DNA from: Neotamlana sargassicola
Lineage (GTDB): Bacteria; Bacteroidota; Bacteroidia; Flavobacteriales; Flavobacteriaceae
Assembly: GCF_020523965.1 (NCBI RefSeq)
Contig: NZ_JAJAPX010000005.1
Location: 248,001-312,000 of the forward strand
Direction: 5' to 3'
DNA length: 64,000 bases
A program made the translations under genes and the position numbers. This document shows, piece by piece, positions 16,976 to 24,618 of the stretch (positions are counted from its first letter, which is position 1; each line of letters begins with the position of its first letter). Below the pieces are notes generated by a model. It searched no databases, was not told where the DNA came from, and saw nothing but the letters and a program-made list of their open reading frames with translations.

Positions 16976-17404
16976 ATGAGTTTAGAAAAAGTTTTAGCCA
17001 TTTCTGGTAAACCAGGTTTATACAAATTAGTAGCGCAAACCCGTGGTGGTTTTGTTGCTCAGTCATTAATCGATAATAAGCGTATATCGGTAACCATGCA
17101 AAACAACGTAAGTGTTTTAAGTGAAATTGCGATTTATACTTTAGAAGAAGAAGTACCGTTACATGTAGTTTTAAAAAAAATTAAAGACAAAGAAAATGGT
17201 GAAATTGCATCGGTTAAACCAAAAGATAGTAAAGATAAATTAGAGGAATATTTTTTCGATATTTTACCTAATTACGACGAAGATAGAGTTTACGCCAGCG
17301 ATATAAAAAAGGTAATACAATGGTACAACCTGTTACAAAAACATAATATGTTAGATTTGTTGGAAGTGGATGCTAAAGAAGAAGCCACCGACGAAGAAGA
17401 ATAA
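16976..17404 (+). CDS. DUF5606 family protein
   Basis: A 142-residue cytoplasmic protein matching the Bacteroidota-restricted DUF5606 family: the N-terminal LAISGKPGLYKLVAQTRGGFVAQSL is diagnostic. There is a mixed alpha/beta body, then DILPNYDEDRVYASDIKKVIQWYNLL and a very acidic tail (KEEATDEEE). Function is unknown. It is often encoded near def and ruvX in flavobacteria, as here. It ends at a strong terminator. Confidence 0.88.
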   Translation: MSLEKVLAISGKPGLYKLVAQTRGGFVAQSLIDNKRISVTMQNNVSVLSEIAIYTLEEEVPLHVVLKKIKDKENGEIASVKPKDSKDKLEEYFFDILPNYDEDRVYASDIKKVIQWYNLLQKHNMLDLLEVDAKEEATDEEE

Positions 17405-17420
17405 GAACAAAAACAATAAA

Positions 17421-17450
17421 AAAAAGCCTCTTTATTTTAAGAGGCTTTTT
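17421..17450 (+). terminator. Rho-independent terminator after the DUF5606 gene
   Basis: A 12-bp perfect stem (AAAAAGCCTCTT / AAGAGGCTTTTT) with a 6-nt loop and continuing T run, 16 nt after the stop codon. It is A-rich on one side and T-rich on the other, so it could work in both directions. It lies inside the upstream extension of the next open frame, which supports the later start chosen for the Crp/Fnr gene. Confidence 0.9.
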
Positions 17451-17522
17451 TTATGTTTTTTTCTGAAAGTTTTGTTAAATAAACCCGACAATAAAAGGAC
17501 TCAACTAACAAAATTTTTCAAA

Positions 17523-18194
17523 ATGACTGCACTTTGGTTTTTCGAAGATGTAAATCTTTTTAAAGTTTTATGTCCACACAAGTTTAAAAAATACAAGCAA
17601 GCCCACTGTTTTAATAATTATAAGAAAGAGGACTATATTTATTTTGAAGCCGATTCCTCCAATAAAGTTTTTTTAATAGAAAAAGGAAAAGTTAAAATAG
17701 GATATTACAACGAAGACGGATCGGAGGTTATTAAATCTATTTTAACCAAAGGACAGCTTTTTGGTGAAAAAGCTATATTAGGAGAAAATAATCGCGATGA
17801 GTTTGCACAATCGTTAGATAATACTACCAGTATTTGCCCTATAAGTGTAGACACCATGCACGATTTAATGAGAGATAACCAAACCTTTAGTTTTAAAGTG
17901 TATAAGTTTATAGGGTTTAAATTTCAAAAACTAGAAAGACGCCTTAAGTTATTAATGTTTAAAGACGCCAAAACACGTTTAAAGGAGTTTTTAGAAGATT
18001 TATGTACAGACTACGGGTACGATTGTGAAAAAACAGGACATAAAGTAATACAGCATCCATATACACAAAAAGATATTGCTTCGCTTATTGGTACTTCACG
18101 ACCAACATTAAACATCCTTTTAAACGAGCTAAAAGAAAAAAAACTTCTTGAATTTAATAGAAAAGAAATAATTATTTACCAAAAAATCGCCTAA
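17523..18194 (+). CDS. Crp/Fnr family transcriptional regulator
   Basis: A 223-residue regulator read from the ATG at 17523 (MTALWFFEDVNLFKVL). The 51 upstream codons span a terminator and overlap the previous gene. The N-terminal cyclic-nucleotide-binding-like beta barrel covers about residues 20-130, with VFLIEKGKVKIGYYNEDGSE and LTKGQLFGEKAILGE. The C-terminal winged helix (about 150-220) has YTQKDIASLIGTSRPTLNILLNELKEKKLL as recognition helix. The FNR-type N-terminal cysteine cluster is not evident (one Cys, CPHKF, plus CFNN). The effector is unknown. A palindrome of Crp-site geometry overlaps its stop codon, upstream of the lipoprotein gene it may control. Confidence 0.9.
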   Translation: MTALWFFEDVNLFKVLCPHKFKKYKQAHCFNNYKKEDYIYFEADSSNKVFLIEKGKVKIGYYNEDGSEVIKSILTKGQLFGEKAILGENNRDEFAQSLDNTTSICPISVDTMHDLMRDNQTFSFKVYKFIGFKFQKLERRLKLLMFKDAKTRLKEFLEDLCTDYGYDCEKTGHKVIQHPYTQKDIASLIGTSRPTLNILLNELKEKKLLEFNRKEIIIYQKIA

Positions 18195-18239
18195 TGTTAG
18201 CTAGCTAACATTTAAAGCTACAAGCATAGTGTAATTTTG
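18193..18239 (+). promoter_or_regulatory. Candidate Crp/Fnr operator plus -7 box upstream of the repeat lipoprotein
   Basis: A perfect 20-bp palindrome (18193-18212) contains TGTTA-N6-TAACA, the geometry of Crp/Fnr-family sites. An exact -7 box TAATTTTG follows at 18232-18239, with no TTG -33 box. If transcription starts a few bases after the -7 box, the palindrome is centred near -42, the classic position for an activator that replaces a weak -33 element. The identity of the regulator is inferred from adjacency. Confidence 0.5.
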
Positions 18240-18268
18240 ATTTAAGAAAACAAAAAACAAAAAACACT

Positions 18269-19681
18269 ATGATTAAAAAAGTATTATTAGGCTTAATAGC
18301 CTCGACATTTTTATTTGTGTCTTGCGAGGACGACGATACAAATTTAGTTGCTACAAATGGAGGAACTTTATCTGGAGGACCTTTTACATTTTATGTAGAC
18401 GGAACCTCAGATTATGTTTCTGGAATATCTTTATCTAGCGATGTAGAAGGTGCAAATTCAACTTATGTAATTACCGACGATGCTGGTAATATTCTTGGTT
18501 TGCCAACTACTTTAACCGATCTTCAAGGTGTAGATTTTGATGGCGCTGGAGTAGGTGTGTGTTTAATATGGCATTTGGCTTACGAAAATGGCTTAACGGG
18601 TTTAGAAACAGGAAACTCTACGGCAGATTTATCTGGAAACTTCGATTTATCAAACAGTTTAACTGTAAATCGTTTAGGCGGTCCGGATGCCGGAACTTTA
18701 GTTGGAGGTCCTTTTACGTTTACGGCCGGAGATGGTGTTGTTGATAACGTGTCCGGAATTACAAATTCTGGAACTCCAAACGGTACAAACTTCTCGTACA
18801 TAATAACAGACGAAGCAGGAACTATTCTTGGTTTACCTGGTACTTTAACAGATTTGGAAGGCGTTAATTTTGATGGTGCAGGTGTAGGCGTATGTTTAAT
18901 CTGGTATATTCGTTATGAAGATGGGTTAACAGGTTTAGAAGCAGGGCAAAGTGCAAACGATTTATCTGGAATTTTCGATTTGTCCAATAGTTTAACAGTG
19001 AACAGAGAGGCTTATGTTAATGCTGGAACTTTAGAAGGAGGCCCATTTACATTTACAGTAGGTGATGGAATGGCAGATATGGTATCTGGTATTACAAATA
19101 CAGAAATGACTTCGGGAACAAACGCATCTTATATTATAACGGATGAAGCAGGAACAATTTTAGGTTTACCAGGAACAATTACCGATGTTGAAGGTGTAGA
19201 TTTTGATGGAGCAGGAGCGGGAGTTTGTTTAATTTGGTATATCAGATATGAAGATGATTTAATGGGATTAGCCATGGGAGAAAGCGCGAGTAACTTGTCG
19301 GGTACTTTCGATTTATCAAACAGTATTACAGTTAACAGAGAAGCTTATACAAGTGCAGGTATGTTAGAGGGCGGACCATTTAACTTTACAGTAGGAGATG
19401 GTATGGCAGATTATGTTTCTGGAATTACTGTTTCTGGAACTACGAGTGGAACAAACAGCTCTTATATAATTACAGATGCCGACGGAACTATTTTGGGATT
19501 ACCAGGAACTATAACCGATGTTGAAGGTGTTAATTTCGATGGAGCAGGAGTAGGTGTATGCTTAATTTGGTACATCCGTTACGAAGATGGTTTAATGGGC
19601 TTAACTATGGGCGAAAGTACTAGTAACTTAAGTGGAAATTTCGATTTGTCGAACTCAATTACGGTGAATAGAAATAATTAA
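18269..19681 (+). CDS. Lipoprotein made of four tandem ~111-residue repeats
   Basis: A 470-residue exported protein. The signal ends in a lipobox (FVSC, Cys19) followed by EDDD, which in Bacteroidota often marks export to the cell surface. The rest is four near-identical repeats starting at about residues 32, 142, 253 and 364. Each runs GGTLxGGPFTF - xxGxxDxVSGI - YxITDxxGxILGLPxT - VxFDGAGVGVCLIWxxxYExxLxGL - DLSGxFDLSNSxTVNR. Similar single repeats occur in T9SS-exported surface proteins of flavobacteria; the function is unknown. It has its own promoter downstream of the Crp/Fnr gene and ends at a shared terminator. Confidence 0.85.
   Translation: MIKKVLLGLIASTFLFVSCEDDDTNLVATNGGTLSGGPFTFYVDGTSDYVSGISLSSDVEGANSTYVITDDAGNILGLPTTLTDLQGVDFDGAGVGVCLIWHLAYENGLTGLETGNSTADLSGNFDLSNSLTVNRLGGPDAGTLVGGPFTFTAGDGVVDNVSGITNSGTPNGTNFSYIITDEAGTILGLPGTLTDLEGVNFDGAGVGVCLIWYIRYEDGLTGLEAGQSANDLSGIFDLSNSLTVNREAYVNAGTLEGGPFTFTVGDGMADMVSGITNTEMTSGTNASYIITDEAGTILGLPGTITDVEGVDFDGAGAGVCLIWYIRYEDDLMGLAMGESASNLSGTFDLSNSITVNREAYTSAGMLEGGPFNFTVGDGMADYVSGITVSGTTSGTNSSYIITDADGTILGLPGTITDVEGVNFDGAGVGVCLIWYIRYEDGLMGLTMGESTSNLSGNFDLSNSITVNRNN
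18362..19678 (+). repeat. Four coding tandem repeats of 330-333 bp
   Basis: Equivalent points (the GGAACTTTA / GGTATGTTA codons) lie at 18362, 18692, 19025 and 19358, giving units of 330, 333 and 333 bp. Units 2-4 are more alike than unit 1, which keeps HLAYENGL where the others have YIRYEDGL/DDL. The array is a candidate for length variation by recombination. Confidence 0.85.
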
Positions 19682-19710
19682 TTATTAGTGTAAGTTGAGT
19701 TTAATTGAGA

Positions 19711-19740
19711 AAAAAGTGCAGTATTTTTACTGCACTTTTT
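19711..19740. terminator. Bidirectional terminator between lipoprotein and carotenoid operon
   Basis: A 13-bp perfect stem (AAAAAGTGCAGTA / TACTGCACTTTTT) with a TTTT loop. It is flanked by A and T runs, so it can terminate both the plus-strand lipoprotein transcript and the minus-strand carotenoid operon. The last codons of the lycopene cyclase gene are inside it. Confidence 0.9.
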
Positions 19741-20413
19741 GTTTGTAAAAATGTATTACTATTAAGTTAATTAAAATCATTGAAAAAGCATATACAGCAT
19801 CTTCAATAGGGATAGTAAACATTCTAATACTAAGATTCTCTTGGTTATTATACCAAACCACTTCATTTTGAATAAAGCTTCCTGTTAATACACCGTTTAC
19901 TATAAAAAATGGAATAAGCATTACTAAAAATGTTAGAAAATAACGCTGCAATATTTCGGGGAACTTAATTAAAGCGATAAGTAATAATATTGAGGCTAAA
20001 AGAAAATCAATTAAGGTATACCATTTGTCCCAGTTGTAAGTGGCAATACAAAAAAAAGAAAGTGAAAGTATAAGCCCTAATTTTGAGCTTAACTTCTGTT
20101 TCAATTCTAATTTAGGAAAGTAGTGTAAAAGGGCAAAATGAGTAAATACGCAAGCGTAAGGAATACAAATAAAAAATAGATATTCTTCTAAAGGTAAATT
20201 GGCAATTGTTATTCCTAAAAAGTAATATGGGTTAAATCCCCAAATATTGTTCTGGGTAAAAATAATATCCCAAGGAATAAAAATGATAAAGTTAATTAAA
20301 ATTCCAAAAAATAAAGGTTTCCAAAGTTTATAGAATTTTAATTTAGGATGAAAACTATATAAAAACGGAATAGAAAATGAACCTAAATTTATCAGAAGAT
20401 ATAAATAGTTCAT
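19727..20413 (-). CDS. Lycopene beta-cyclase, CrtY-cd fused heterodimer type
   Basis: A 228-residue membrane protein with six to seven hydrophobic helices. The signature NLPLEEYLFFICIPYACVF and the second-half WDIIFTQNNIWGFNPYYF and EVVWYNNQENLSIRMFTIPIEDAVYAF are those of the bacterial/archaeal CrtYc-CrtYd fusion, which cyclises both ends of lycopene to beta-carotene. It is the last gene of the carotenoid operon, abutting crtZ directly. The two acidic motifs (LEEY and IEDA) that mark the two halves are present. Confidence 0.88.
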   Translation of the reverse strand: MNYLYLLINLGSFSIPFLYSFHPKLKFYKLWKPLFFGILINFIIFIPWDIIFTQNNIWGFNPYYFLGITIANLPLEEYLFFICIPYACVFTHFALLHYFPKLELKQKLSSKLGLILSLSFFCIATYNWDKWYTLIDFLLASILLLIALIKFPEILQRYFLTFLVMLIPFFIVNGVLTGSFIQNEVVWYNNQENLSIRMFTIPIEDAVYAFSMILINLIVIHFYKQKVQ

Positions 20414-20866
20414 CTACTTTAATTTAAAATATTTAAAAGGAACCAATAGCATACCAAAGCATTCACCATCTTCTTTTCCTAAGTGTTTATGATGCATTTT
20501 ATGAGCTCGTCTTACAGCTTTTGCATATCTATTATTAGTATTTCTAAATAATTTAAATCGTTGATGTATAAAAATGTCATGTACAATAAAATAGCAAAGA
20601 CCGTAGGCAAAAATGCCTAAGCCTATAGGAAGGCCAATCCAGAAGTTGGTATATTTCCAAAGTAAGAAAAAACCAATACTAACAAAGGCGTAAAATAAGA
20701 AAAAAGCATCATTACGCTCAAACCAACTATTATGATCCTTGTTGTGATGGTCTTTATGTAAATGCCATAAAAAGCCATGCATTATGTACTTATGTGTAAA
20801 CCAAGCCATAAACTCCATAAAGCAAAAGGTTAACAGAAAAGTTAATATCCAGATTAATAATTGCAT
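20414..20866 (-). CDS. crtZ: Beta-carotene hydroxylase
   Basis: A 150-residue di-iron membrane hydroxylase of the fatty acid hydroxylase superfamily. Its histidine clusters are HKYIMHGFLWHLHKDHH, HDIFIHQR and HKMHHKHLG, matching CrtZ in order and spacing. It adds 3- and 3'-hydroxyl groups to beta-carotene to give zeaxanthin, the usual yellow pigment of flavobacteria. Four hydrophobic helices are visible. It lies 10 nt after crtB and abuts the cyclase gene. Confidence 0.93.
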   Translation of the reverse strand: MQLLIWILTFLLTFCFMEFMAWFTHKYIMHGFLWHLHKDHHNKDHNSWFERNDAFFLFYAFVSIGFFLLWKYTNFWIGLPIGLGIFAYGLCYFIVHDIFIHQRFKLFRNTNNRYAKAVRRAHKMHHKHLGKEDGECFGMLLVPFKYFKLK

Positions 20867-20876
20867 AATAAAATTG

Positions 20877-21725
20877 TTACAATAAATTTAATTGATATTT
20901 TACATAACTCCGCATTAATAATTCAACTTTTTTAGGATTAGAAACGCGAATTCTTGAGTCCTTTATTTGTAAAGCTGGGGTGTTCTTGAGCTTTTCCAAT
21001 AATTGTTTATAATATCGAAAGGCCGTAAATACTCCAAATTTTGCTTCTATTGGAAGATTTTTTATCCCTGCTAAACCTATTGTAAAGTCGTTTTCAATAT
21101 CTGCAATTATACTTTGTTTAGAAAGCTCATTTAAATTTTTTAAGTCTGTATTTGGAAAATAACTTCTATTTAAATTATCGAAATCGGCTTTTAAATCTCT
21201 TAAAAAATTAACCTTTTGAAACGCTGAACCTAATGCCATAGCACTTTCTTTTAATGCTTCATATTTTTCGTTGTTTCCTTTTACAAATACCTTTAAGCAC
21301 ATTAACCCAACTACATCTGCCGAACCATAAATATAAGTTTTAAATTCTTCCCGCGTTAAATACACGTTTTTGTGTAAGTCGGTTCGCATACTTTTCATAA
21401 AAGCTTCAACTAAGCTTTTGTCTATATTGTATTTATGGTAAGTATATTGAAATGCATTTAAAATAGGATTTAAGCTTATTTTATGTTTTAGCGCTAATTC
21501 TAAGTCTTCCTCAAATTTATTAAATAGAAATTCTTGCTCGTAGTCTTGAAACGAATCAACAATTTCATCTGCTAACCTCACAAATCCATAAATATTGTAA
21601 ATGTCATTTCTTATACTTTTGTACAACATTTTAGTAGCTAAAGAGAAAGATGTGCTGTAGGTATTTGTAACTAATTTACTAGAATTGTACGATACCGTGT
21701 CGAATAATACTTTCATGATGCGCAA
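20877..21725 (-). CDS. crtB: Phytoene synthase
   Basis: A 282-residue squalene/phytoene synthase that joins two geranylgeranyl diphosphates head to head. Both Asp-rich motifs are present: LADEIVDSF at about residue 50 and NFLRDLKADFDNLNRSYFP at about 175. The conserved AMALGSAFQKVNFLRD helix precedes the second. The start overlaps the crtI end by 13 nt, so translation is probably coupled. No geranylgeranyl diphosphate synthase gene is in the window. Confidence 0.94.
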   Translation of the reverse strand: MRIMKVLFDTVSYNSSKLVTNTYSTSFSLATKMLYKSIRNDIYNIYGFVRLADEIVDSFQDYEQEFLFNKFEEDLELALKHKISLNPILNAFQYTYHKYNIDKSLVEAFMKSMRTDLHKNVYLTREEFKTYIYGSADVVGLMCLKVFVKGNNEKYEALKESAMALGSAFQKVNFLRDLKADFDNLNRSYFPNTDLKNLNELSKQSIIADIENDFTIGLAGIKNLPIEAKFGVFTAFRYYKQLLEKLKNTPALQIKDSRIRVSNPKKVELLMRSYVKYQLNLL

Positions 21726-23182
21726 TGGTATTTAATTATTAAATCGGCTGCTAGTTTTCCTGAAATTAACGATGGCGGCACGCCTGGACCTGGAACCGTT
21801 AATTGTCCAGTGAAATATAAGTTGTTAACTTTTTTGCTTTTAAGTTTAGGGCGTAAAAATGCCGTTTGTAAAAGAGTATTAGCCATACCATAGGCATTTC
21901 CTTTGTACGAGTTATAGTCTTTTATAAAATTATTTACACAGAAACTTTCTTTAAATTTAATATTATTTTTCACATCTTGTGACGTAAGTTCCTCAAAACG
22001 AGTAATAATTTTTTTAAAGTATGTTTCTCGAAGTTCTTCTGTGTCGTTTAAACCAGGGGCTAACGGAATTAAAAATATGCCTGCTTCATTATCTTTTGGT
22101 GCGGCATGACTATCGGTAATACTAGGAAAACTGGCATAGAATAAAGGCTTTTCTGGCCATTCAGGATTGTCGTAAATCGCTTCGGCATGTGCGTCAAAAT
22201 CGACATCAAAAAATAAGGTATGATGATTTACATTTTTTATTTTTTTATTAAAACCAACATAAAAAAGCAGGGAAGAGGGCGCAAAGATTTTTTTCTCCCA
22301 GTACGATGGTGAGTATTGCCTGTATACTTTATCTAATAAAGTTTCGGTGTGGTGGTAATCTGCACCACTTAAAATAATATCTGCAAAGTGTTTTTCTCCG
22401 TTGGACACAATTCCTATAGCTTTTCCATTATTTACGATAATTTTATCGACAGGGTTTTGTGTTTTAATAGTTACACCTAATTCTTCGGCTAAAGCTTTCA
22501 TTGCCAAAACAACTTGATACATGCCTTTTTTGGGGTGAAATGTTCCCAACCCGAAATCGGCGTAATTCATAAAATTGTAAAAAGAAGGGGTGTTACTTGG
22601 TTTAGCACCAAGAAAGAGTACTGGAAACTCTAGTATTTGAACTAGTTTTTTGTTTTTAAATGCCTTTCTAACATCACGTTTTATTGTGCTGAAAAATTGA
22701 TTTAATTTTTTTATTGTTTTAGGGGTTACTAATTCTAGAGGAGATTCTCCTGGTTTATAAACTAAGTCGGTTATAGCAATTTTATAATTACTTTGCGCAT
22801 TATCAATAAACTTTTGAAGTATCAGTGAACTTCCTTTTTCTTCTTTTTCGAAAGCCGTTTTTATTTTCTCTAAGGTGTCTTCAATGGTTATATAATCATT
22901 TTTACCAAAGTATACGCTGTAAGCCGGATTTAGCTTTTCTAGCTTGTAGTAGTCGGCAGGTACTTTATTAAAATCTGCAAAAAAACGTTCGAAAACATCG
23001 GGCATCCAATACCAAGTTGGTCCGATATCAAAAGTAAATCCTTCTCTTATAAGTTGTCTAGCTCGCCCTCCAACGGTTTTATTTTTTTCAAAAATAGTTA
23101 CGTCATGTCCACTTTTTGCCAGGTAGCACGAAGCAGCTAGGGCTGAAAATCCGGAACCAATTATATTAATTTTTAATTTCAT
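21713..23182 (-). CDS. crtI: Phytoene desaturase
   Basis: A 489-residue FAD enzyme that converts phytoene to lycopene in four desaturations. The N-terminal dinucleotide fold is INIIGSGFSALAASCYLAKSGHDVTIFEKN, followed by GGRARQLIREGFTFDIGPTWYWMPDVFERFF. The C-terminal signature is LYFTGQLTVPGPGVPPSLISGKLAADLI. Length is normal. It is the second gene of the carotenoid operon, 39 nt after the MerR-type regulator. Confidence 0.95.
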   Translation of the reverse strand: MKLKINIIGSGFSALAASCYLAKSGHDVTIFEKNKTVGGRARQLIREGFTFDIGPTWYWMPDVFERFFADFNKVPADYYKLEKLNPAYSVYFGKNDYITIEDTLEKIKTAFEKEEKGSSLILQKFIDNAQSNYKIAITDLVYKPGESPLELVTPKTIKKLNQFFSTIKRDVRKAFKNKKLVQILEFPVLFLGAKPSNTPSFYNFMNYADFGLGTFHPKKGMYQVVLAMKALAEELGVTIKTQNPVDKIIVNNGKAIGIVSNGEKHFADIILSGADYHHTETLLDKVYRQYSPSYWEKKIFAPSSLLFYVGFNKKIKNVNHHTLFFDVDFDAHAEAIYDNPEWPEKPLFYASFPSITDSHAAPKDNEAGIFLIPLAPGLNDTEELRETYFKKIITRFEELTSQDVKNNIKFKESFCVNNFIKDYNSYKGNAYGMANTLLQTAFLRPKLKSKKVNNLYFTGQLTVPGPGVPPSLISGKLAADLIIKYHCAS

Positions 23183-23221
23183 TGTTTAACAAATATAGTA
23201 AAATGTCAAACAAAATAAAAT

Positions 23222-24118
23222 TTAAATTAAGTTTATTAAATTTTTGATGGAATTTGATACTATGACGTTATTAGGTAAGTCTTCTGTATTGATTGAAGCA
23301 ATTTTTTGACCTAGAACATAGAGTTGACTGTTATTGGTTAAAAATAAATGGCTAAATTGAGTTAAGTAGTCTACTATTTTATCATTTTCTGGAGCCACGG
23401 TAAAGTAGGTGATAAACGAAATGTTATCAAAGAAATTTAATAGCCCGTTTAAGCTTTCCATAGGGACACTTTCTCCTAAAAATATAGAATGATAACCTTT
23501 ACTTCGAAGTAAATAATTTATGAATAGTAAGCCAATATCGTGTATTTCGTTTTCTGGTAAAAATAAAACGAAAGTTTTAGACGTGGGTTTTGGGTCTAAT
23601 AATTGTAACCTTTCTATATTTAATAAAATTTTTTGTTTTATGTGTATTGATATAAAGTGCTCATGAGCTGGTGTAATCGTATTTGTTTGCCAGAGTAAAC
23701 CTATTTGGTTTAAGAGAGGTAAAAAAACGTCGTAAAAAATATCGTTAAAGCTTTTTGTTTCAATTAAGCTATTGTAGGTATTGTAAAATAATACTTGATC
23801 ATAGTTAAGCATGGCTATTTTAAATCTGTTAATAGCTTGGTCTTCAGTTTTTGTTCGAGAGGCTATTTCTCTAACTTGAGCCGAAATTTCATGTTCTTCA
23901 AGTTCGGCAATTTTTGAAATTTTTATGCCGTTCTTATTTAAAAATGAAATATTAAGTAATTTTTGTAGGCTTTTAGAGTTGTAGTTTCTTATGTTAGTAT
24001 CCGATCGATTGGGAGATAGTAAATTATAACGTTTTTCCCAAATACGGATGGTGTGAGCTTTAATTCCACTAAGATTTTCTAAATCTTTTATACTAAAGTT
24101 AGTTTTAATGTTGTTCAT
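23222..24118 (-). CDS. MerR-type regulator with B12-binding domain (CarH/LitR-like)
   Basis: A 298-residue regulator. The N-terminal MerR helix-turn-helix is FSIKDLENLSGIKAHTIRIWEKRYNLLSPNR (residues 8-38). A four-helix cap follows, with LLWQTNTITPAHEHFIS carrying the Trp, Glu and His that contact adenosylcobalamin in CarH. The Rossmann-like cobalamin fold has the base-off ligand motif ENEIHDIGLLFINYLL (ExHxxG) at about 205. These residues suggest a light-sensing, adenosyl-B12-dependent repressor of the downstream crt genes; light control is an inference. It heads the carotenoid operon, so it is probably autoregulated. Confidence 0.88.
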   Translation of the reverse strand: MNNIKTNFSIKDLENLSGIKAHTIRIWEKRYNLLSPNRSDTNIRNYNSKSLQKLLNISFLNKNGIKISKIAELEEHEISAQVREIASRTKTEDQAINRFKIAMLNYDQVLFYNTYNSLIETKSFNDIFYDVFLPLLNQIGLLWQTNTITPAHEHFISIHIKQKILLNIERLQLLDPKPTSKTFVLFLPENEIHDIGLLFINYLLRSKGYHSIFLGESVPMESLNGLLNFFDNISFITYFTVAPENDKIVDYLTQFSHLFLTNNSQLYVLGQKIASINTEDLPNNVIVSNSIKNLINLI

Positions 24119-24139
24119 CTAATTAGGCGATTTATTCAA

Positions 24140-24147
24140 CAAAAGTA
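24140..24147 (-). promoter_or_regulatory. Bacteroidota -7 box of the carotenoid operon
   Basis: Exact TAnnTTTG match (TACTTTTG on the minus strand) 21 nt upstream of the regulator's ATG. No TTG -33 box is visible at the usual distance. Confidence 0.5.
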
Positions 24148-24618
24148 TTGTATTTTTTCGAAATATTAAAAGCGTTTTAATTTTGAGCGTCATGATTAAT
24201 CTTAAAATAGAAGAAAATTAAGTTTGCTTTTTTTTATAATTATTAGAAAAAAATTTGGTGATGTATGGGGTGAACTATAGATGTTTATTTTTTTAATTTT
24301 ACTTTAAACTAAATTTATTGGTAAAAAAAGATGAAAACAATTAAAAGTACTCATGATTTATTTTAAAACTAATAATGTTGTCTTTTAACGAAAATAATAG
24401 CGATGTGTAGAATATTTGCTTGTATATTTTATTTTATCTGTTTTTTTGTTTTGAAAATAAAATTTTAAACCAAGTTTTGATTAATAGCACGAAATCAAAT
24501 AAAAGGATTTAATGTTTAAATACATCATTTCATTTTGTTAGTTTAAAGAAACTTAACCTCTAATGTTATAATTTAATTTATTGTTGTTTTACAATAATAA
24601 AATTATGTAAGTTGCTAT
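24148..24618. other. Long AT-rich divergent region before the exopolysaccharide locus
   Basis: About 470 bp between the carotenoid operon promoter and the first exopolysaccharide gene. It contains no convincing open frame. The only recognised feature is the 26-bp element at 24387-24412, also found upstream of wzc. The remaining 206 bp to the start codon would be a long 5' leader if transcription starts near the element, which fits control by the UpxY antiterminator encoded downstream. Confidence 0.45.
24387..24412 (+). promoter_or_regulatory. Shared upstream element, copy 1
   Basis: A 26-bp segment (pattern AACGAAAATA-nTn-GCGATGT-n-TAGAA) that matches 33732-33757 at 23 of 26 positions. It begins 232 bp before the start codon of the sugar transferase gene; copy 2 begins 242 bp before wzc. 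I know of no described element with this sequence. It may be an operator, a promoter component or an antiterminator recognition site. Confidence 0.5.

Noticed and set aside
17370-17522. 51-codon N-terminal extension of the Crp/Fnr gene
   Set aside because: It runs through a perfect terminator hairpin, overlaps the DUF5606 gene and reads as a Lys/Asn run; the family begins at the ATG at 17523.
18362-19678. CRISPR-like or satellite repeat array
   Set aside because: The repeats are 330-333 bp, in frame, and encode a continuous exported protein.
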